Source of the DNA: Desmodesmus armatus
Lineage: Eukaryota; Chlorophyta; Chlorophyceae; Sphaeropleales; Scenedesmaceae
Reading direction: 5' to 3'
Length of the DNA: 64,000 nucleotides
Assembly: GCA_007449985.2 (NCBI GenBank)
Contig: VIIQ02000039.1
Location: 248,001 to 312,000 of the forward strand
The notes under the pieces were generated by a model, which saw nothing but the letters and a program-made list of their open reading frames with translations, searched no databases and was not told where the DNA came from. Position numbers and translations under genes: made by a program. Shown piece after piece: positions 19,501-32,178 of the stretch. Each line of letters opens with the position of its first letter. The first letter of the stretch is position 1.

Positions 19501-22500
19501 CCGTGTTGCCGGACGGGCAGCATACTTCAGCCAGTTTGGTTGCGCAAGGGCAGCATTTGATATGTGTTTGCAAGGCGCAAATTTGCGAGTTCTCGCCCTC
19601 ACCTGCTCAGGGGAGCTTGCACAAAATCTCACATGCGATTGCTCACCAAGTTGTAGGCCATGCAACTTCACTGCTTGCTACATACACTGATGCTCTCTTG
19701 GTGCCCCTCACTGCAGGATGCCCAAGCCCAGCTAGCCAAGTTATGTGGAGAGTTGGAAGTTGTCCAGCAGCAGCTGGGCGGCAGTGAGGTCCTGCCAACT
19801 GTGCGCGAGGGACAGCAGCTGCAGTGCACAGAGCCCGCGACAGAGGCCGACCTTGCTGCGCGTGTGGCCAGCCTAGAGGCGCAGCAGCAGGAGCTGCAGG
19901 AGCAGCAGCAGCGGCTTCTGGAAGCGCAGCAGCAGTTTGCCTCCGCGGACGGCTCTTGTGGCTCATTCGACAGCCAGCCGTCAAGCGTGAAGGACAGGTG
20001 GGGTCTGCAGTATGTCTTTGCGGCCTGTCAGCAGGATACGGCAGGTTGGCGCAAAGCACATGGAAGCACCTGCTGAGTCAGTGCACCTTCACCTCAAATG
20101 CGCGGGCTCAATTCACTTGTGTTGCACCGGCTGGTTTGTGCTGCAGGATCCAGCAGTTTGAGGAGCAGCTCAATGCTGCCATCAGGCGGTTTGCTCCTGG
20201 CCACCTGGGCAGCAGGCCAAACAGCGAAGGCGGCTTGGCAGCAGCTGCAGCAGGAGAGCTCACGCCCTTCAGCCGCAAGGTGGGTGGTGGGTAGGGGAAG
20301 CGCAAGAGCCCGGCAGCGCTGATTGCTTCCATTCACCGCACAGCGTGATCAATGGTTATGTCAAAACAGGATGCTGAGGCATGCGAAACCAGGAGACTAC
20401 AGCACCTAATACAGCCACGCTTTCACAACAGGAGGCTTCCCGTCCAATTCCAGCCCCCACCCCTTCCAGAGCTGTACTGCTGTTTGTGTGGGACAAGGGA
20501 ATTACAATCTCACAACCTGCTCAAGTTCAGACCCTGAGCCCACCTAATGACGTCCGACTGCAGTTGCATCTTGCGTGCCCTGTGCTGTCTGCCGCAGAAC
20601 CCTGGCCGTGAGTCCAGCTTGCGGGAGCTCCTGGCAAACCTGCAGGCTGACGTGGAGCAGCTGATGTCCAAAGCACCTGGGTCTGCGGGAGACAGGGACA
20701 GTGATGAGTCCTGCTGCACAGACGGTTCGGCTGGCAGCGCTGTCGGCGAGGATGCTGGGTTTGTGCTGGCCGGCCAGCTGCAGCAGCAGCTGGCCAAGCT
20801 GACGCAAAACTGTGCCGAGCTGGGAGAGGCTGTCCTGCAGTTGGACGTCCAGATGCAGCAGGTGCGCTGCTGACATGGTTGAGTGCTTCGCACCCCTCTA
20901 GCAGCCAGAATGCGATACCAGTAACTGGCTGTTTGCGCATGCATGCGCCTGCATTATTATCAGGATTCTGTGCATGTGCATGATTCACGCTTTGCTGGGG
21001 CTAGTGATGTGATTGGTCCAAAGACACATCCAACCTCCCATATATGTTCTGCCTCCACTACAGGTCGAGGACCGTGTGAAGCAGCAGCGGCAGCAGACCC
21101 TGACAGCCGCTCAGTCTGCAACGGCAGCCACCTACATCAGCAAGGAGGCGGCTCACGAGATCGAGCGTGTGGTGCTGCAAGTGCAGCAACTATCAGCGGC
21201 AGTGAGGGTTCTCGGCAGCAGCAAAGCGTCTGCTGCAGGTGCTGCAGCGGGGCAAGCCATGCCTGATGCTAGCAACAGTGGTGAGGAGGATGCAGAAGCT
21301 TCTGCAGCAAAAGACAGCAGTGACTGGGCTGCGCAGCTGCAGCAGCTGCAGGATTCAGTGCAGGACCTCACACAGCAGGTCGAGCAAAGCACCATGCAGC
21401 TAGAGCAGCAAGCTGCACTGCAGCAGGAGCATGCTGTGAAGGCCGAGAGGCTTGAACAGCTGCTGGCAGAGCACCAGCAGCAGGCTGAGGCGGTGTCTGC
21501 TGCAAACCAGGCTCAGCTAGCAAGCTTGGAGGAGTCTCAGCACCAGCAGGAGCAGCTGGGGGCTACAGTGACGCAACAGTCACAGCAGCTGGCACAGGTC
21601 TCCAAGCAGTGCGAGGAGCAGCAGTCTGTGTGCGCAGACCTCCAGCAGCAGCTGCAGCAGCAGGCCACTGCGCTGCAGCAGTGGCAGGCAGCTTCAGAGG
21701 TTGTGCTGCAGCTGCAGCAGAAGGTGCAGCGGCATGAAGAGCAGCTTGGTGACACTGTTGTGGCTGATGCACTCCAGGAGCAGCAACAGCAGCTTGCACA
21801 GTGGGAGCAGCAGCTGCAAGGCTTGTCAGCCATCACCACAGACTTGCAGCAGCAGCTCCAGGAGCATCAGCTTGTTCAGATGGAGCAGCAGCTGCAAGAT
21901 CTGTCGGCCACCACTGCAGACCTGCAGCAGCAGCTCCAGGGCCATGCCCAAGTAGAGCAGCAGCTGCAGGAACTGTCTGCAACCAGTTCAGACCTGCAGC
22001 AGCAGCTCCAGCAGCGCTCCCCAGTGGAGCAGCAGCTGCAGGAGTTGACGGCCGCCACCGCAGACCTGCAGCAGCAGCTTCAGCAGCATTCTCAGCTTGA
22101 ACAGCAGCTCCAGGAGCTGTCTGCAACCAGTGCAGACCTGCAGCAGAAGCTAGAGCAGCAGGGTGCTGCAGCAGCGTCTGTGGCGGCTATTCAGGAGCAG
22201 ATTCTGCAGGCACAGGGCCAGCTGAGCCGGCAGGAGGCACAGGCTGATGAGCAGTCTGGGCTGCTGTTCAGCCTGCGTGTGGACCTGCAGAATGGCTTGC
22301 AGGAGGTGGGGGAGAGGCTGCAGGGTGTTGAGGGGTTGCGCGGAGACATGGACATTTGGGAGGACTCTAGGAAGGCAGCCGCAGCACGCACGGAGGCCGC
22401 CGCGGCAGAGGCGCTGGAAAAGGTGGGGGAGTGGTTGACTGTGCATGGGGTGTATGCCAAACTTGTAGTGGCACGTGGTTGCCGGTGATTGAAGCGCAAC

Positions 22501-25500
22501 ATGTCACACTTGTCGGCAGCGCAACTTTTCGTTCAATAGTGTGTCACAGGGTGGCCAGCATAAGGCCACTGTGGCGAGTATGGCAGGGCTGCGGCAGCAT
22601 GTGCTCAGCGCTCCATGGGTATTGTATGTTGTACGCTTATTGTGCTCACCTAGTGCAACCGCATACATCTCATGTGTGTGCCGTGCTGTGCTACGACTCT
22701 GGCCTTTTTGCAGGTGGAGGCCCTGATGGCTTCAGTGGCAGACCAGCGGGCACAGCAGGCAGAGGCAGCCACGGGCGCTGGTGCTGACTTTCACACCCAG
22801 CTGCAGCAGCTCCAGCAGCAGCTTGAGCAAGTGCCCCAGCGTCTGGATGCCATGGAGCAGCAGCTTCTGGACAGCAAGCAGCAGCTAGCAGCACAGGTGC
22901 AGGACGCACACGCAGCGTCTGATGAGGAGGTCAAACGCCTGCAACTGCAGCTGGAGACGAGCAGTGCCCAGGTGCAGCAGAAGCTTGAGCAGCAGCTTAC
23001 CCAGGTTGAAGAAGAGCTGCAGGCCCAGGTGCTGTCACACGACAGCCAGCTGCAGCAGCATGCCCAGACAACCCAGCAGCTGCAGGAGCAGGCTGTGCAA
23101 GCTGTGCAGGAGCTGGGACAGGTGACCAGCAGCGTCCAGTCCTTGCAGGAGAGTCTGCAGGCACAAGTTGAGCAGGTGCTGCAGCTGCAGGATCAGCTCC
23201 ACCAGCAGCAAGAAGTGCAGGAGCAGCTGCAGCAGCTGAGCCACGGGCTCGGCAAAGTCCAGGAGGGCTCTACAGCACAGGCCAGCACCATCCAAGCCCA
23301 TGCGTCCCAGCTGAGCGACTTGCAGGAGCAGCTGCAGGAACTGCAGCAGCATCTGTCCGGCAGCAGTGAGGGGCGCGCGGCCTCACAGCAGGAGGCAGCG
23401 CAGCTGCAGCAGCAGCTGCAGGAGCAGCTTGCTGTTTTGAAGGCCGATGCTGCTCAGCACCAGCAGCAGCAGACAGAGCAGGTCACCCAGGCCATGCAGC
23501 CGCTGCAGGAGCAGCAGGCGGTCCTGCTGCAGCAACAGCAGCAGCAGGAGGCTGCCGCAGCCGCCCTTGAGCAGCAGGTGTCTCAGCAAGAGGTCCTACT
23601 GCAAGAGGCACGGCAGCAGCTGTCCTCCATGCAGCAGCAGGAGGGAGGGCTTGAGAAGCTAAAGGGGGCGTCCATACAGCAGGCGCAGCAGCTGCAGCAG
23701 CTGCAAGCCGAGCTGGCAGCACTCCAGCAGCAGCAGCGCGATGTCGCTGTGCAAGCAGAGCAGCGGCAGCAGCTAGAGGAGGAGCTTGAGCGTGGCACGC
23801 TGCAGTCCTTTACAGAGCAGCTGCATAAAGTGCAGGCGCAGCTGCTACAGCAGGCGGGCTCTTGCAGTGACCTGCAGGCAAACCTTGCTGAGCTGTCCAG
23901 CACAACACAGCAGCATGCGCCGTTGGAAGTGGTGCAGCAGCTGCGGGGCGAGGTGCAGGCGGTGCAGGCACAGTTTACTGAGCTGTCCAGCCAGGCCCAG
24001 CAGCACGCACGGCTGGAAGTGGTGCAGCAGCTGCAGGTCCAGGTGCAGGCAATGCAGGCGCAGTTTGCTCAGCTGGCCAGCCAGGCCCAGCAGCATGCGC
24101 CTGTGGAACAAATGCAGCAGGTGCAGGGCGAGCTGCAGGCACTTCAGGCGCAGCTTACTGAGCTGTCCAGTCAAGCCCTGCAGCACGCACCGCTGGAAGC
24201 AATGCAGCAGGTGCAGGGAGAGGTGCAGGCACTGCAGGCGCAGCTGCAGCAGCAGCAAGAGCAGGTCCAGCAGAAGCTGGATCAGCACACCAAGACTGTG
24301 CAGCAGGACGTACGGCAGCTGCGGCAGCTGATGTCTGAGTCCAAGGACCAGCAGCAGGCTGTGGACACCATAGCAGCAGCGCAGGCGCAGCAGTTGCAGC
24401 AGCATGGTGAACAGCTCACCGGCCTTCAGCAGCACTACCAGCAGCAGCAGGCTGTGCTGGTTGACCTGCAGGAGTCTCAGGGCCAGGCCTCTGTCAAGCT
24501 GCACGAGCTGACCCAGCAGCAGGGCCAGCACAGTGTGCTCCTGCAGGATGTGCAGGAGCGCACGCAGCAGGGCGCAGAGAAGCTGCAGGGCCTGTTGGCG
24601 CTGCAGGACAAGCAGCAGCAGGTTCTGCAAGATGTCAGCAAGCAGCAGGACCAGGGCGTGCAGCAGCTGCAGCAGCTGCAGACGCGGGTGGATGTGCTCA
24701 GCACCAGTGTCACCCAGGCGACAGATGGTGTGGCAGCCGCTGTGACGGATGCTGGTCGGGCTGAACAGCAGGTGAGGGGAGAGGGTCGCTGCCGCCCAGC
24801 AATGGTCAAGAGGCCGTGCCCTGTGCTGACTGCTGCTTCCCAGCTGGCAGTGCCTGCAGCTTTTGGGAGCCTGTGTTCATGCTCGTAGCCCAACCTTCGC
24901 CTTGACTGTGCCCATTCAAATCACCACCTTCATCATCAGCCTTAGCGTGTGCAAGCACAAAGCAAGATTGTCTCTTTGCATGACTTGCATGCACTCTGCC
25001 ATCCAGTCAACACACGCAGTCCTGCCCTACTCAGGCTCCTGACAATCTGTCCTACCAGCAACTCACAGCAACACTTCACAGCCATTGCCAGCACGGAGCT
25101 TTCCCTAGGAGCTCACGTTGTACTGCAAACGGCCGCTGCTGCAGGTGCGGGAGTTGCGGCAGGACCTTGAGGAGGCACTCGGCTTCATGGCCCCTTTCCT
25201 GAGCCCCTCAGGCTCCAGCCTAACCTCCCCAGGAGGCACGCCCTTCGTCAGCCCCCACAGGCGTGCACACGAGGGCTTCTCCGCAGCCAACCACGGGCAC
25301 TCCCCGTTCAACCCGCATGGTGGTGGCATTGGCCCCATGCATGCTGTCAGTGCGGGAGTGCCAGGTTACAGTGTCACTATCGACATCGGCACCCAGCTGC
25401 CCGGCAGGCCAATTGCCATGATGCCAGGGTCCCAGGCAGCAGTGCAGAGCGCCCTGCACGCCCTGCAGCAGCAGCAAGGGCTGCTGGAGCTTGGGTCAGC

Positions 25501-28500
25501 AGCCACCAGCCGCAGGGTGTCAGCTCAGGACTCACAGTCCACCATGCAAGCAGCTGTACACACGCCGCTGTCGGCTGGCCTGTGGCGCCCTGAACCCCAC
25601 CAGGTTGCCCCCGAGGCAGCAGCAGCAGCAGACAGCAGCGCTGACTTCAGCACCCCAGTAGGGGCCCTCTCAAGATTTGACGCCCCAGCCGCGCCTGGAA
25701 GCTCCGGCAGCAGGCTTGTGCGCTGTGCCAGCCTCGACTCTCCGTCTTTCAGGGCTGCAGTGATAGCAGGAATTGGGTACGGCCCCTCGCCGCCCTCACA
25801 TCCCAGCACGGGGGCCCGGCCATTCAGGGTGCAGCTTGGTGCCGGGGGACAGGCAGGCGCGTCGGCAGCAGCACCAGCGGCTGCTGAAGGGGCGGGAGGG
25901 TTTAGGGGAGAGGATGACCTTGGGCTGTATGTCACTCCTGTGCGGTCAACAGGATCCATCAGCCGCGCAGGCGGCGGCTCCGCCGGGCGCCTGCTGCGCA
26001 CAGGCAGCCTGGGGTCTCCATCCTTTGTTGCAGCTGCCACAGCTGGGCAGTTCTACGAGCCCACGCCTGTGCAGTCCGGTGGTGGGGCAGCCAGCAGCAG
26101 CCGCTTTGCTCTGTCCCTGAACGCATCTGATGCAGCACTGCGGCTGTTTGATGCGCTGGGCGCCTCTGTGGGCGGTGAAGCAAGCGATGCAGCAGCAGCA
26201 GCGGGAGGGTTCAGTGGAGCACGGGGTGTGGCACCGCCGGAGCTGCTGCAGGCGGAAGACGGCGACGGTGACTCGCCTGAGCAACGGCAGCAGCGACGGC
26301 TGCCTGGTGGTGTCGTGGCAGCAGCAGCGCTGATGCGGTCCGCTGCACGGCTGTCAGGCGCGTCACCCTCCACAGTCGACGGCATCGGCAGCCAGAGGAG
26401 CAGCGCGGTGTGGAGTGCACGGGACAGCGCTGTTTTCGACAACAGCCTGTACAATACACCCAGGAAGCGGCGCAAGGGCAGGGCAGCAGGTGCTGCTGCT
26501 ACACCAGGTAGCACCGCTGCTGCTGCTGCTGCTGGTGGTGGTAACCTTGCAGCTGGCAGTGATGACGGTGCTTCTGAAGCATCCAGCGATTCCGGCGGCA
26601 GCCACAGCGGCCTGGTGTCCCTCACAGACTCCCTGACAGCACTGCAGCTGCGGCGGCTGGCAGGTGCAGCAGGGGCTGTGGGCAGTGGTGGTGCGCTGCC
26701 GGACTTTGGGGAGTCCCCGCCCATCACACCCACAGGAGCTTCTGTTGCTGCGATGGACGGCAGCAGCCCCGCCACGACAGCCGGTACTCCAGTGTCTGTG
26801 TACCGCAACCTCATGTACGAAGACAGCGATCACAGTCTGCGCAGGGGGGGCCGGGCAAGCAAGGCTCTGAAGCTGGAGCAGGGGGCTGGTCCTGTCGGTC
26901 CTGTTAGTGCCTCAGAACCAACGCCGGCACTCAGCCCTGAAGCACAGCACGTGTCTACAGGCGCTGCTGATGCTGATGCCGATGGGTTTGCCACCCCAGC
27001 AGCTGCATCGATGCCTCCAGCGCTGTCTGCCGAGAGCAGCGCCGCAGATGCAGCTGCAGCCGCCATGGCAGCTGGAAGGACCCTCAGCCCTGCAGAGGCC
27101 ATTGCCACTGTGAGGAGCCTGGCAGCCTCTGCCACACCCCCCAGCCTGGGCTCGTGGCAGAAGAAGCGCCAGCAGAAGCAGCAGCAGCAGCAGCAGGAGC
27201 AGCAGCAGCAGCAGCACCCCAGCCTGCCTGAGGAGGCAGCTGCCGCTGCCAGCAGCTGTGACTTTGCCGCAGGGCCTGCAGCAGCTGACAGTCCAGTCAT
27301 GGTGCCGCATGGGGTCTTGGCACAGCAGCAGGAGTCGCCCCGTGTGCCGGCCCAGCGGTCGGGGGGCAGCAGGGCCGTATCACCCATCTTGGCTGCGCTG
27401 TTCTCCTCTTCCTCAGAGGGAGAGGAACAGGATGAGAGGGCGGAGGAGGTCACAGGGCCGCAGCAGCAGCAGCAGGCGCTGCAGGAGCCGCCGCTGCAGC
27501 GCCAGCAGGAGCGCGCAGTGTTGTCGGCTGAGCTGCTGCAGCAGCACACCCTCCAGCAGCAGCAGCGATCCAAGGATATGAACCTTCCGTGGCTGCAGCA
27601 GCAGCAGCTGGAGGCCGCCAGCCTGCAGCCAGCAGCACTGGCACCTGCTGATGCGGCCCTCACACCCACAGGGCCCCGTGCAGCAGCACAAGGGTCCGGC
27701 GAACCTGCTGTGCTGTCTCCAATGTTGTCAGAGCTACTGTCGCTGGGTGCTGATGTGATTGACCTTGCAGGCTCTGAGGCTGATAGCGACCTGCTGGCAG
27801 TGACTCCTGACAGGACGTGCAGCAAGACAGCCCCCGCAACAGGCACCTTGGCACAGGCAGGTGCCTTCGAGGGTCTCAGCAGGCAGCTGGCCTTTGATGA
27901 AGATGGTGATGAGGATGCAGAGGGCAGGGTAGGGCATGTGGGTGCTGCTGCCGGTGTGGCAGCAGCAGGCGCGGCAGCGCAAGGCAGCAGCGGCAGTGCA
28001 GGGGACAGTGGGCATCAGGATGCGGCGCCTGGTGGTGTACAACAGCAAGTAAAACAGCAAGCAGAGCAGCAGCAGGAGGTCACTCGTGAGTGTACCATAA
28101 GTCTGTCTGGTATGATGCAGCGGGTGCAGCAGGTGCAGCCAACGGCGGCTACAGCAGCTGCTTCAGGGGTGTGCTCTGCCGATGCCAGTGCTGAGGCTCT
28201 TGACAGCAGTATTCAGGGGGGATGTGAGGAAGAGGAAGAGCCAGTGTTGCGGCTGAGGGGAGGTGGAGGGTTCGAACCCCACCATGATGCTGACCTCTCC
28301 GTTGAGGATGTGGCAGAGTGGGGCATTGGCAGGGAGGAGAGCTTTGACCTCACAGAGTGCGGCAGCAGCGACGACGGCTGGGGCGGCAGCTGTGTGGACG
28401 GCTACTCAGACGAGGCATGGGAGTTTGTGGCCCCGCCTCCTGGGGGTGCATCCCCCTCTGCTGCATCAGCTGCAGCACCTGCTGGCACCATCGCACTTGC

Positions 28501-31500
28501 GAGCAGCAGCAGCAGGGCTGCTGGCGGCTTGCCAGGCAGCAGTGCTGCTGCTGCTGCAGTGCCTGGCGACAGGGGCGCTGCCAGCAGTACGTGTGGGGTC
28601 AGGGGGCCCAAGGCAGCTGCCGTTCAGCGGCCCCCTGTCCCTCCGGGTTGGCTGCGGGCAGTACCGCCCGGCTGGGCGGTCGGCTCGGCCCCGCCTGATG
28701 CATACAGGGTGGCATTGCGCACCAGCAGCAAGACTGGCTCCGGCACCAAGACGAGGGTGAGTGGTCTCGCCCTGGTCTCAACGCTTCATGTCGTGAATGG
28801 AACACTGTCGCATGTGATAATGTTCAGCAAGCTTTTCATCAGATGAAGGGCTTGCAAGGTACATCGCAGCACAAAGATTATCGCCTCAAGCATCCTTAAT
28901 GCCGCTGCATTATGAACCCTGCCTTGCCGCATTGTTTTGTCTGTAGGCCACCTTGCTGCTGACAGCGGGCCAGGGCAGCAGCAGTTCTGTGCTGACAGAG
29001 CACAAGCTGGGTGGTGGCCGCAAGCGCTGCAGCTACACCCCTGGCAGCACTGTGCAGGACTGGCTGCTGCTGCACAGCACAGCCTCCAGGCCAAACAGCA
29101 CTGGCGGTGCAGCCGCCATGCAGCCAGCAGCCACAGCAGCCGCCCGGGCAGCAGGTGTCAGCCATGTGTCGGTGCGGCATGATGCAGCAGGCTTCAGCGG
29201 TGCCTGGCTGTTGGACTGCGTGGTGGTGCAGCACCTGCCAAGCGGAGACTGGTGGCAGTTTGACAACCGTGGCAGCTGGCTCAAGGGCACACAGCAGGCT
29301 AAAGCAGTGGCAGCAAGGGATGCCAAAGAGAGCAAAGAGCCAGGTGCGGGCGCTGCTGCAACTGCAGCTGGCAGCCAGAGCGGCACGGCAGGCAGCAATG
29401 CGGTGCCCAAGGCCTCACAAGCAGCAGCACGCGAGCTGAACTTGAGCGCCAGTGGTGTGGCGGCCAACTGCCCTTTGAATGACATGCCTGCGACCAGCAG
29501 TGCTGGGGGCAGCGCTGGTGGTACCTCGTCCCCTACAGACAGCGGCAGGCAAGAGATCGATGCTGCTGCTGGTTTGGGTGCTGCCAGTCAGCTGGCCAGT
29601 GTCAATACTGGCAGCAGGGGCGGCCGCGGTGGTACGCAGGTGCCAGCAGGGAGTGCAGGGGCAGCAGCGACTGCAGGCGCAGAAGCAGCAGCAGAGGATG
29701 CAGCCAGCACCAACAGCAAGGGTGACAGCAGTGTGATTGCTCCTGGTGGCTTTGTGCCACTAGATGATGTGGAGCTGAAGCTCAGGGGTTCACCCCGCAG
29801 GTCAAACAGCAGGAGCAGAAGTTGCAGCCCCAGCCCTACACATAAAGCGCGCCAGCAGCCGCAGCAATCGTGGCAGTCAAACGAGCAAGGCTCGGTCGCA
29901 ACTGCCAGCCAGGCTGCTGCAGCTGCTCCTGCAGCAAATGAGGCCAGCAGCTTGCGCAGCATTGCTGCGATCGTCTCCCGTGCAGCAGCTCCTGCAGTGC
30001 AGCAGGTGACAGCAGCAGCATGGGACGTGTTGGGGTCACGGCGCAGCTCGGCGGGGGAGGTACGGCTACCAGGCAGCAGGCACGTGTCGGGCGGCATCGC
30101 CCCAGCGAAGCTGGTCCCTCTCATGACTGTGCGCAGCAGCAGCGGCGGGGGCAGTGAGGACGGGGTCCTGGTCAAAGCTGACAGGAGATCCAGCGAGGCA
30201 TCAGGGACGTTGGGTGGTGATGACAGCGGTGGCGCTGGTGGTGAGGGGGCGTGTGGGCCCTCCGGCCTTACCCTGAACTGCAGGGCGAGCAGGACTCTCA
30301 CTCACTCCTCTGACGGCACACCTGCCCGGCTGGTGCGCTGCAGTAGTAGTTACCTAGGCCGCACCAGCAGCGGCCGCGCGCGGCAGGCGCAGGAGCAGCA
30401 GCAGCGCGGGGTGCACTTCCTAGAATGGGCCGAGCAGCTGGAGTTCGACGCGGCAGCAGCGCAGGGCCGCCGCAGCGGAGTTGGCAGCACTGGCACCAGC
30501 AGCAGCAGCAGCATACAGAGCTTCACGGAGGAGCAGTTGCTAGAGGCGCAGGGCGGCTGGGAGTTTGTGCGGCCACCAGAGGCCAGCAGCAGCTACACCA
30601 CTATGATAACCTCCCAGGGAGAGAGTGCAGCTGGCACCAGGGCTGGGCTGCAGGCAGCTGGACCGGCTGCTGATTCAGCAGCAGCGATGGACCTAGGCTT
30701 ATCACGTGCAGCTGGGCGGGGAGGTGATGACCTACAGGAGGTGTCCCTGGTTGTTGCCAAGCCTGCAGGGGCCGGCAAGGCTGGTGCTGTTGGGGGCAGC
30801 GAGTACCAGCTGCGCATTCACACCGCTGACAAGATCGGTGCTGCGCTGCCGTCTGGGCAGCATGTGTGCTTGGAGGTGCTGGGCTCAACTGGCGCCCTGC
30901 TGACAACGCAGCTGCCGAGGTAAGGCATCACTTTGCTTTGCTACAGAACGAGATGCGCACAACCTGCTGCTTTGCCTGGAATGGGGCGCATTGCATCGGG
31001 AAGCTTTGGGCCATACCGCACACTCAGTGTGAGGACAGCAAGTTGCCTGTCCTGCCACACAAGCTCCTGCATCAAGACATGTCATCACACAAGAGGCCCT
31101 CCTGCTCTGCTGTTTTGTGTTGCTGTAGGCCCAAGGGGTCCTTTCTGCGAGGCAGCTGTGAGTCCTTCAGCCTCAGCAGTGCTGCTGGAGACATTGGGCG
31201 CATCGAGGCTGTCAAAGTGTGGCATGAGCCAGCAGGGGCAGCCCTTGGAGGGGGCTGGTGCCTGCAACAAGTGGACGTGGAGGCAGTGTTCAGAGGTGAG
31301 TGCGGTGATGTGTTCCTTGTTTTTCTTGCTGTGCTTTGTCCGCGGTCTGGCTACAAGAGCCCGGGGACGTGTGTGTGCTGGTGAGAAGCATCAATGCAGC
31401 TCAGTCAGTGCATCGATGAGGGTCAACCAGGCTGATGCCTTCACAGTCAGCATTGACAACCATGGAGTGTGCTGCATTGCAGGCGTCACGTACGTGTTCA

Positions 31501-31727
31501 GCAAGCCAAGCAGCCAGGAATGCTGGGTTGGGCGGGGCCTGGAGCGTGCTGTGTTGTTGACACAGCCCCGCATGGCAAGGCTGGATGATGCAGCAGCACT
31601 GGCAGCTGAAGCAGCTGAGCTGCAGCGGCAGCTAGACAGCAATGCGGCGCTGGAGGATGGGGACAAGATTGTTCTAGCTGACAGGTTGCAGAAACTGCAA
31701 CTGCGTCTGACCACGGCGCGTGCCTGA
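16513..31727 (+). CDS. Giant coiled-coil protein with two C-terminal PLAT-like domains (gene B)
   Basis: Sixteen exons: 16513-16614, 16728-16802, 16898-17105, 17291-17371, 17557-18119, 18417-18497, 18699-19490, 19717-19997, 20147-20279, 20598-20861, 21064-22422, 22714-24771, 25145-28756, 28947-30919, 31129-31295, 31483-31727 (TGA). Phases match throughout, giving about 3997 residues. The ATG follows an in-frame TAA. Residues about 860-2000 are almost pure Q/L/E heptad coiled coil with internal repeats. Residues 2000-3180 are low-complexity A/S/G/Q with a basic PRKRRKGR patch. Residues about 3184-3315 (YRVALRTSSKTG.. to HDAAGFSGAWLLDCVVVQ..WWQFDN) and about 3819-3944 (YQLRIHTADKIG.. to KVWHEPAG..GWCLQQVDV) match the PLAT/LH2 pattern, a beta-sandwich that binds lipid or protein. 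Inference: a large scaffold or tether. No enzyme domain is seen. Exon 13 may be longer or shorter than drawn, and the full-length family is not recognised. Confidence 0.8.
21796..22155 (+). repeat. Approx. 69-bp coding repeats in gene B exon 11
   Basis: Five to six tandem copies of about 23 residues, each with the pattern EQQLQELSAT(T/S)ADLQQQLQ. They lie inside the coiled coil and keep the frame. Confidence 0.8.
23890..24245 (+). repeat. Approx. 96-bp coding repeats in gene B exon 12
   Basis: Four tandem copies of about 32 residues, each with ELSSQAQQHAPLE, then (V/A)(V/M)QQ(L/V)Q, then VQA(L/M)QAQ. They keep the frame and extend the coiled coil. Confidence 0.8.
27171..27216 (+). repeat. 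CAG run encoding polyglutamine in gene B
   Basis: CAG repeats interrupted by one GAG encode a Q7-E-Q5-type run in exon 13. Confidence 0.9.
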
Positions 31728-31826
31728 TTGCACGCTTGTGCTGTGCTGTGTTTTGGCAATGAGTTTTGTCAATAGACGCGTGCGCGGTATGCGTGCATTT
31801 TGGCTCAATATCTGGTCCTAACCATT

Positions 31827-31831
31827 TGTAA
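31827..31831 (+). terminator. TGTAA poly(A) signal candidate for gene B
   Basis: TGTAA lies 100 bases after the gene B stop. In chlorophyte algae this pentamer is the usual poly(A) signal, about 10-20 bases before the cleavage site. Confidence 0.5.
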
Positions 31832-31983
31832 GGCTGGCATTCAGCCTGCACGCCCCACCGTAGAAATTTCCCTCAGATCTGACATCGATCCCTTTCACGA
31901 TTGCAGACCACAGACAACATACAAATTCCAACTCATTTCATGCAATATGATAAGTCTTAGATCTGGTGCAGGTACTCACGCGC

Positions 31984-32040
31984 AGTTGCTAGAGCTACCT
32001 TGGACCACAAAGTAGTAGGTCCAAGGTAGCTCCAGCAACT
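31984..32040. repeat. Palindrome upstream of gene C
   Basis: The arms 31984-32006 and 32018-32040 (AGTTGCTAGAGCTACCTTGG and its near-perfect complement) have an 11-base loop. A weaker match continues outward. It lies in the 450-bp gap between genes B and C. Confidence 0.8.
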
Positions 32041-32178
32041 CAAACCTCTGCAGATGTGACATTACGTTTTGCTGCTGTCATAGGCGTGCTACAATAGATC
32101 ATCAAAGCAACAGCTTTTACACGGAGATGCTGAACATGCATGCAATCTCAAGCGGAACGGCAAACCTCCTGATCAGTC

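Noticed and set aside
23035..24630. Leucine-rich open frames on the - strand, up to 261 codons, resembling a leucine-repeat protein
   Set aside because: They are the antisense of CAG/CTG-rich coiled-coil exons of gene B. The + strand has matching splice phases.
28268..28280. GGGTTCGAACCCC, like a tRNA T arm
   Set aside because: It lies in the coding exon of gene B (GGGFEPHH) and no other tRNA arm is present.
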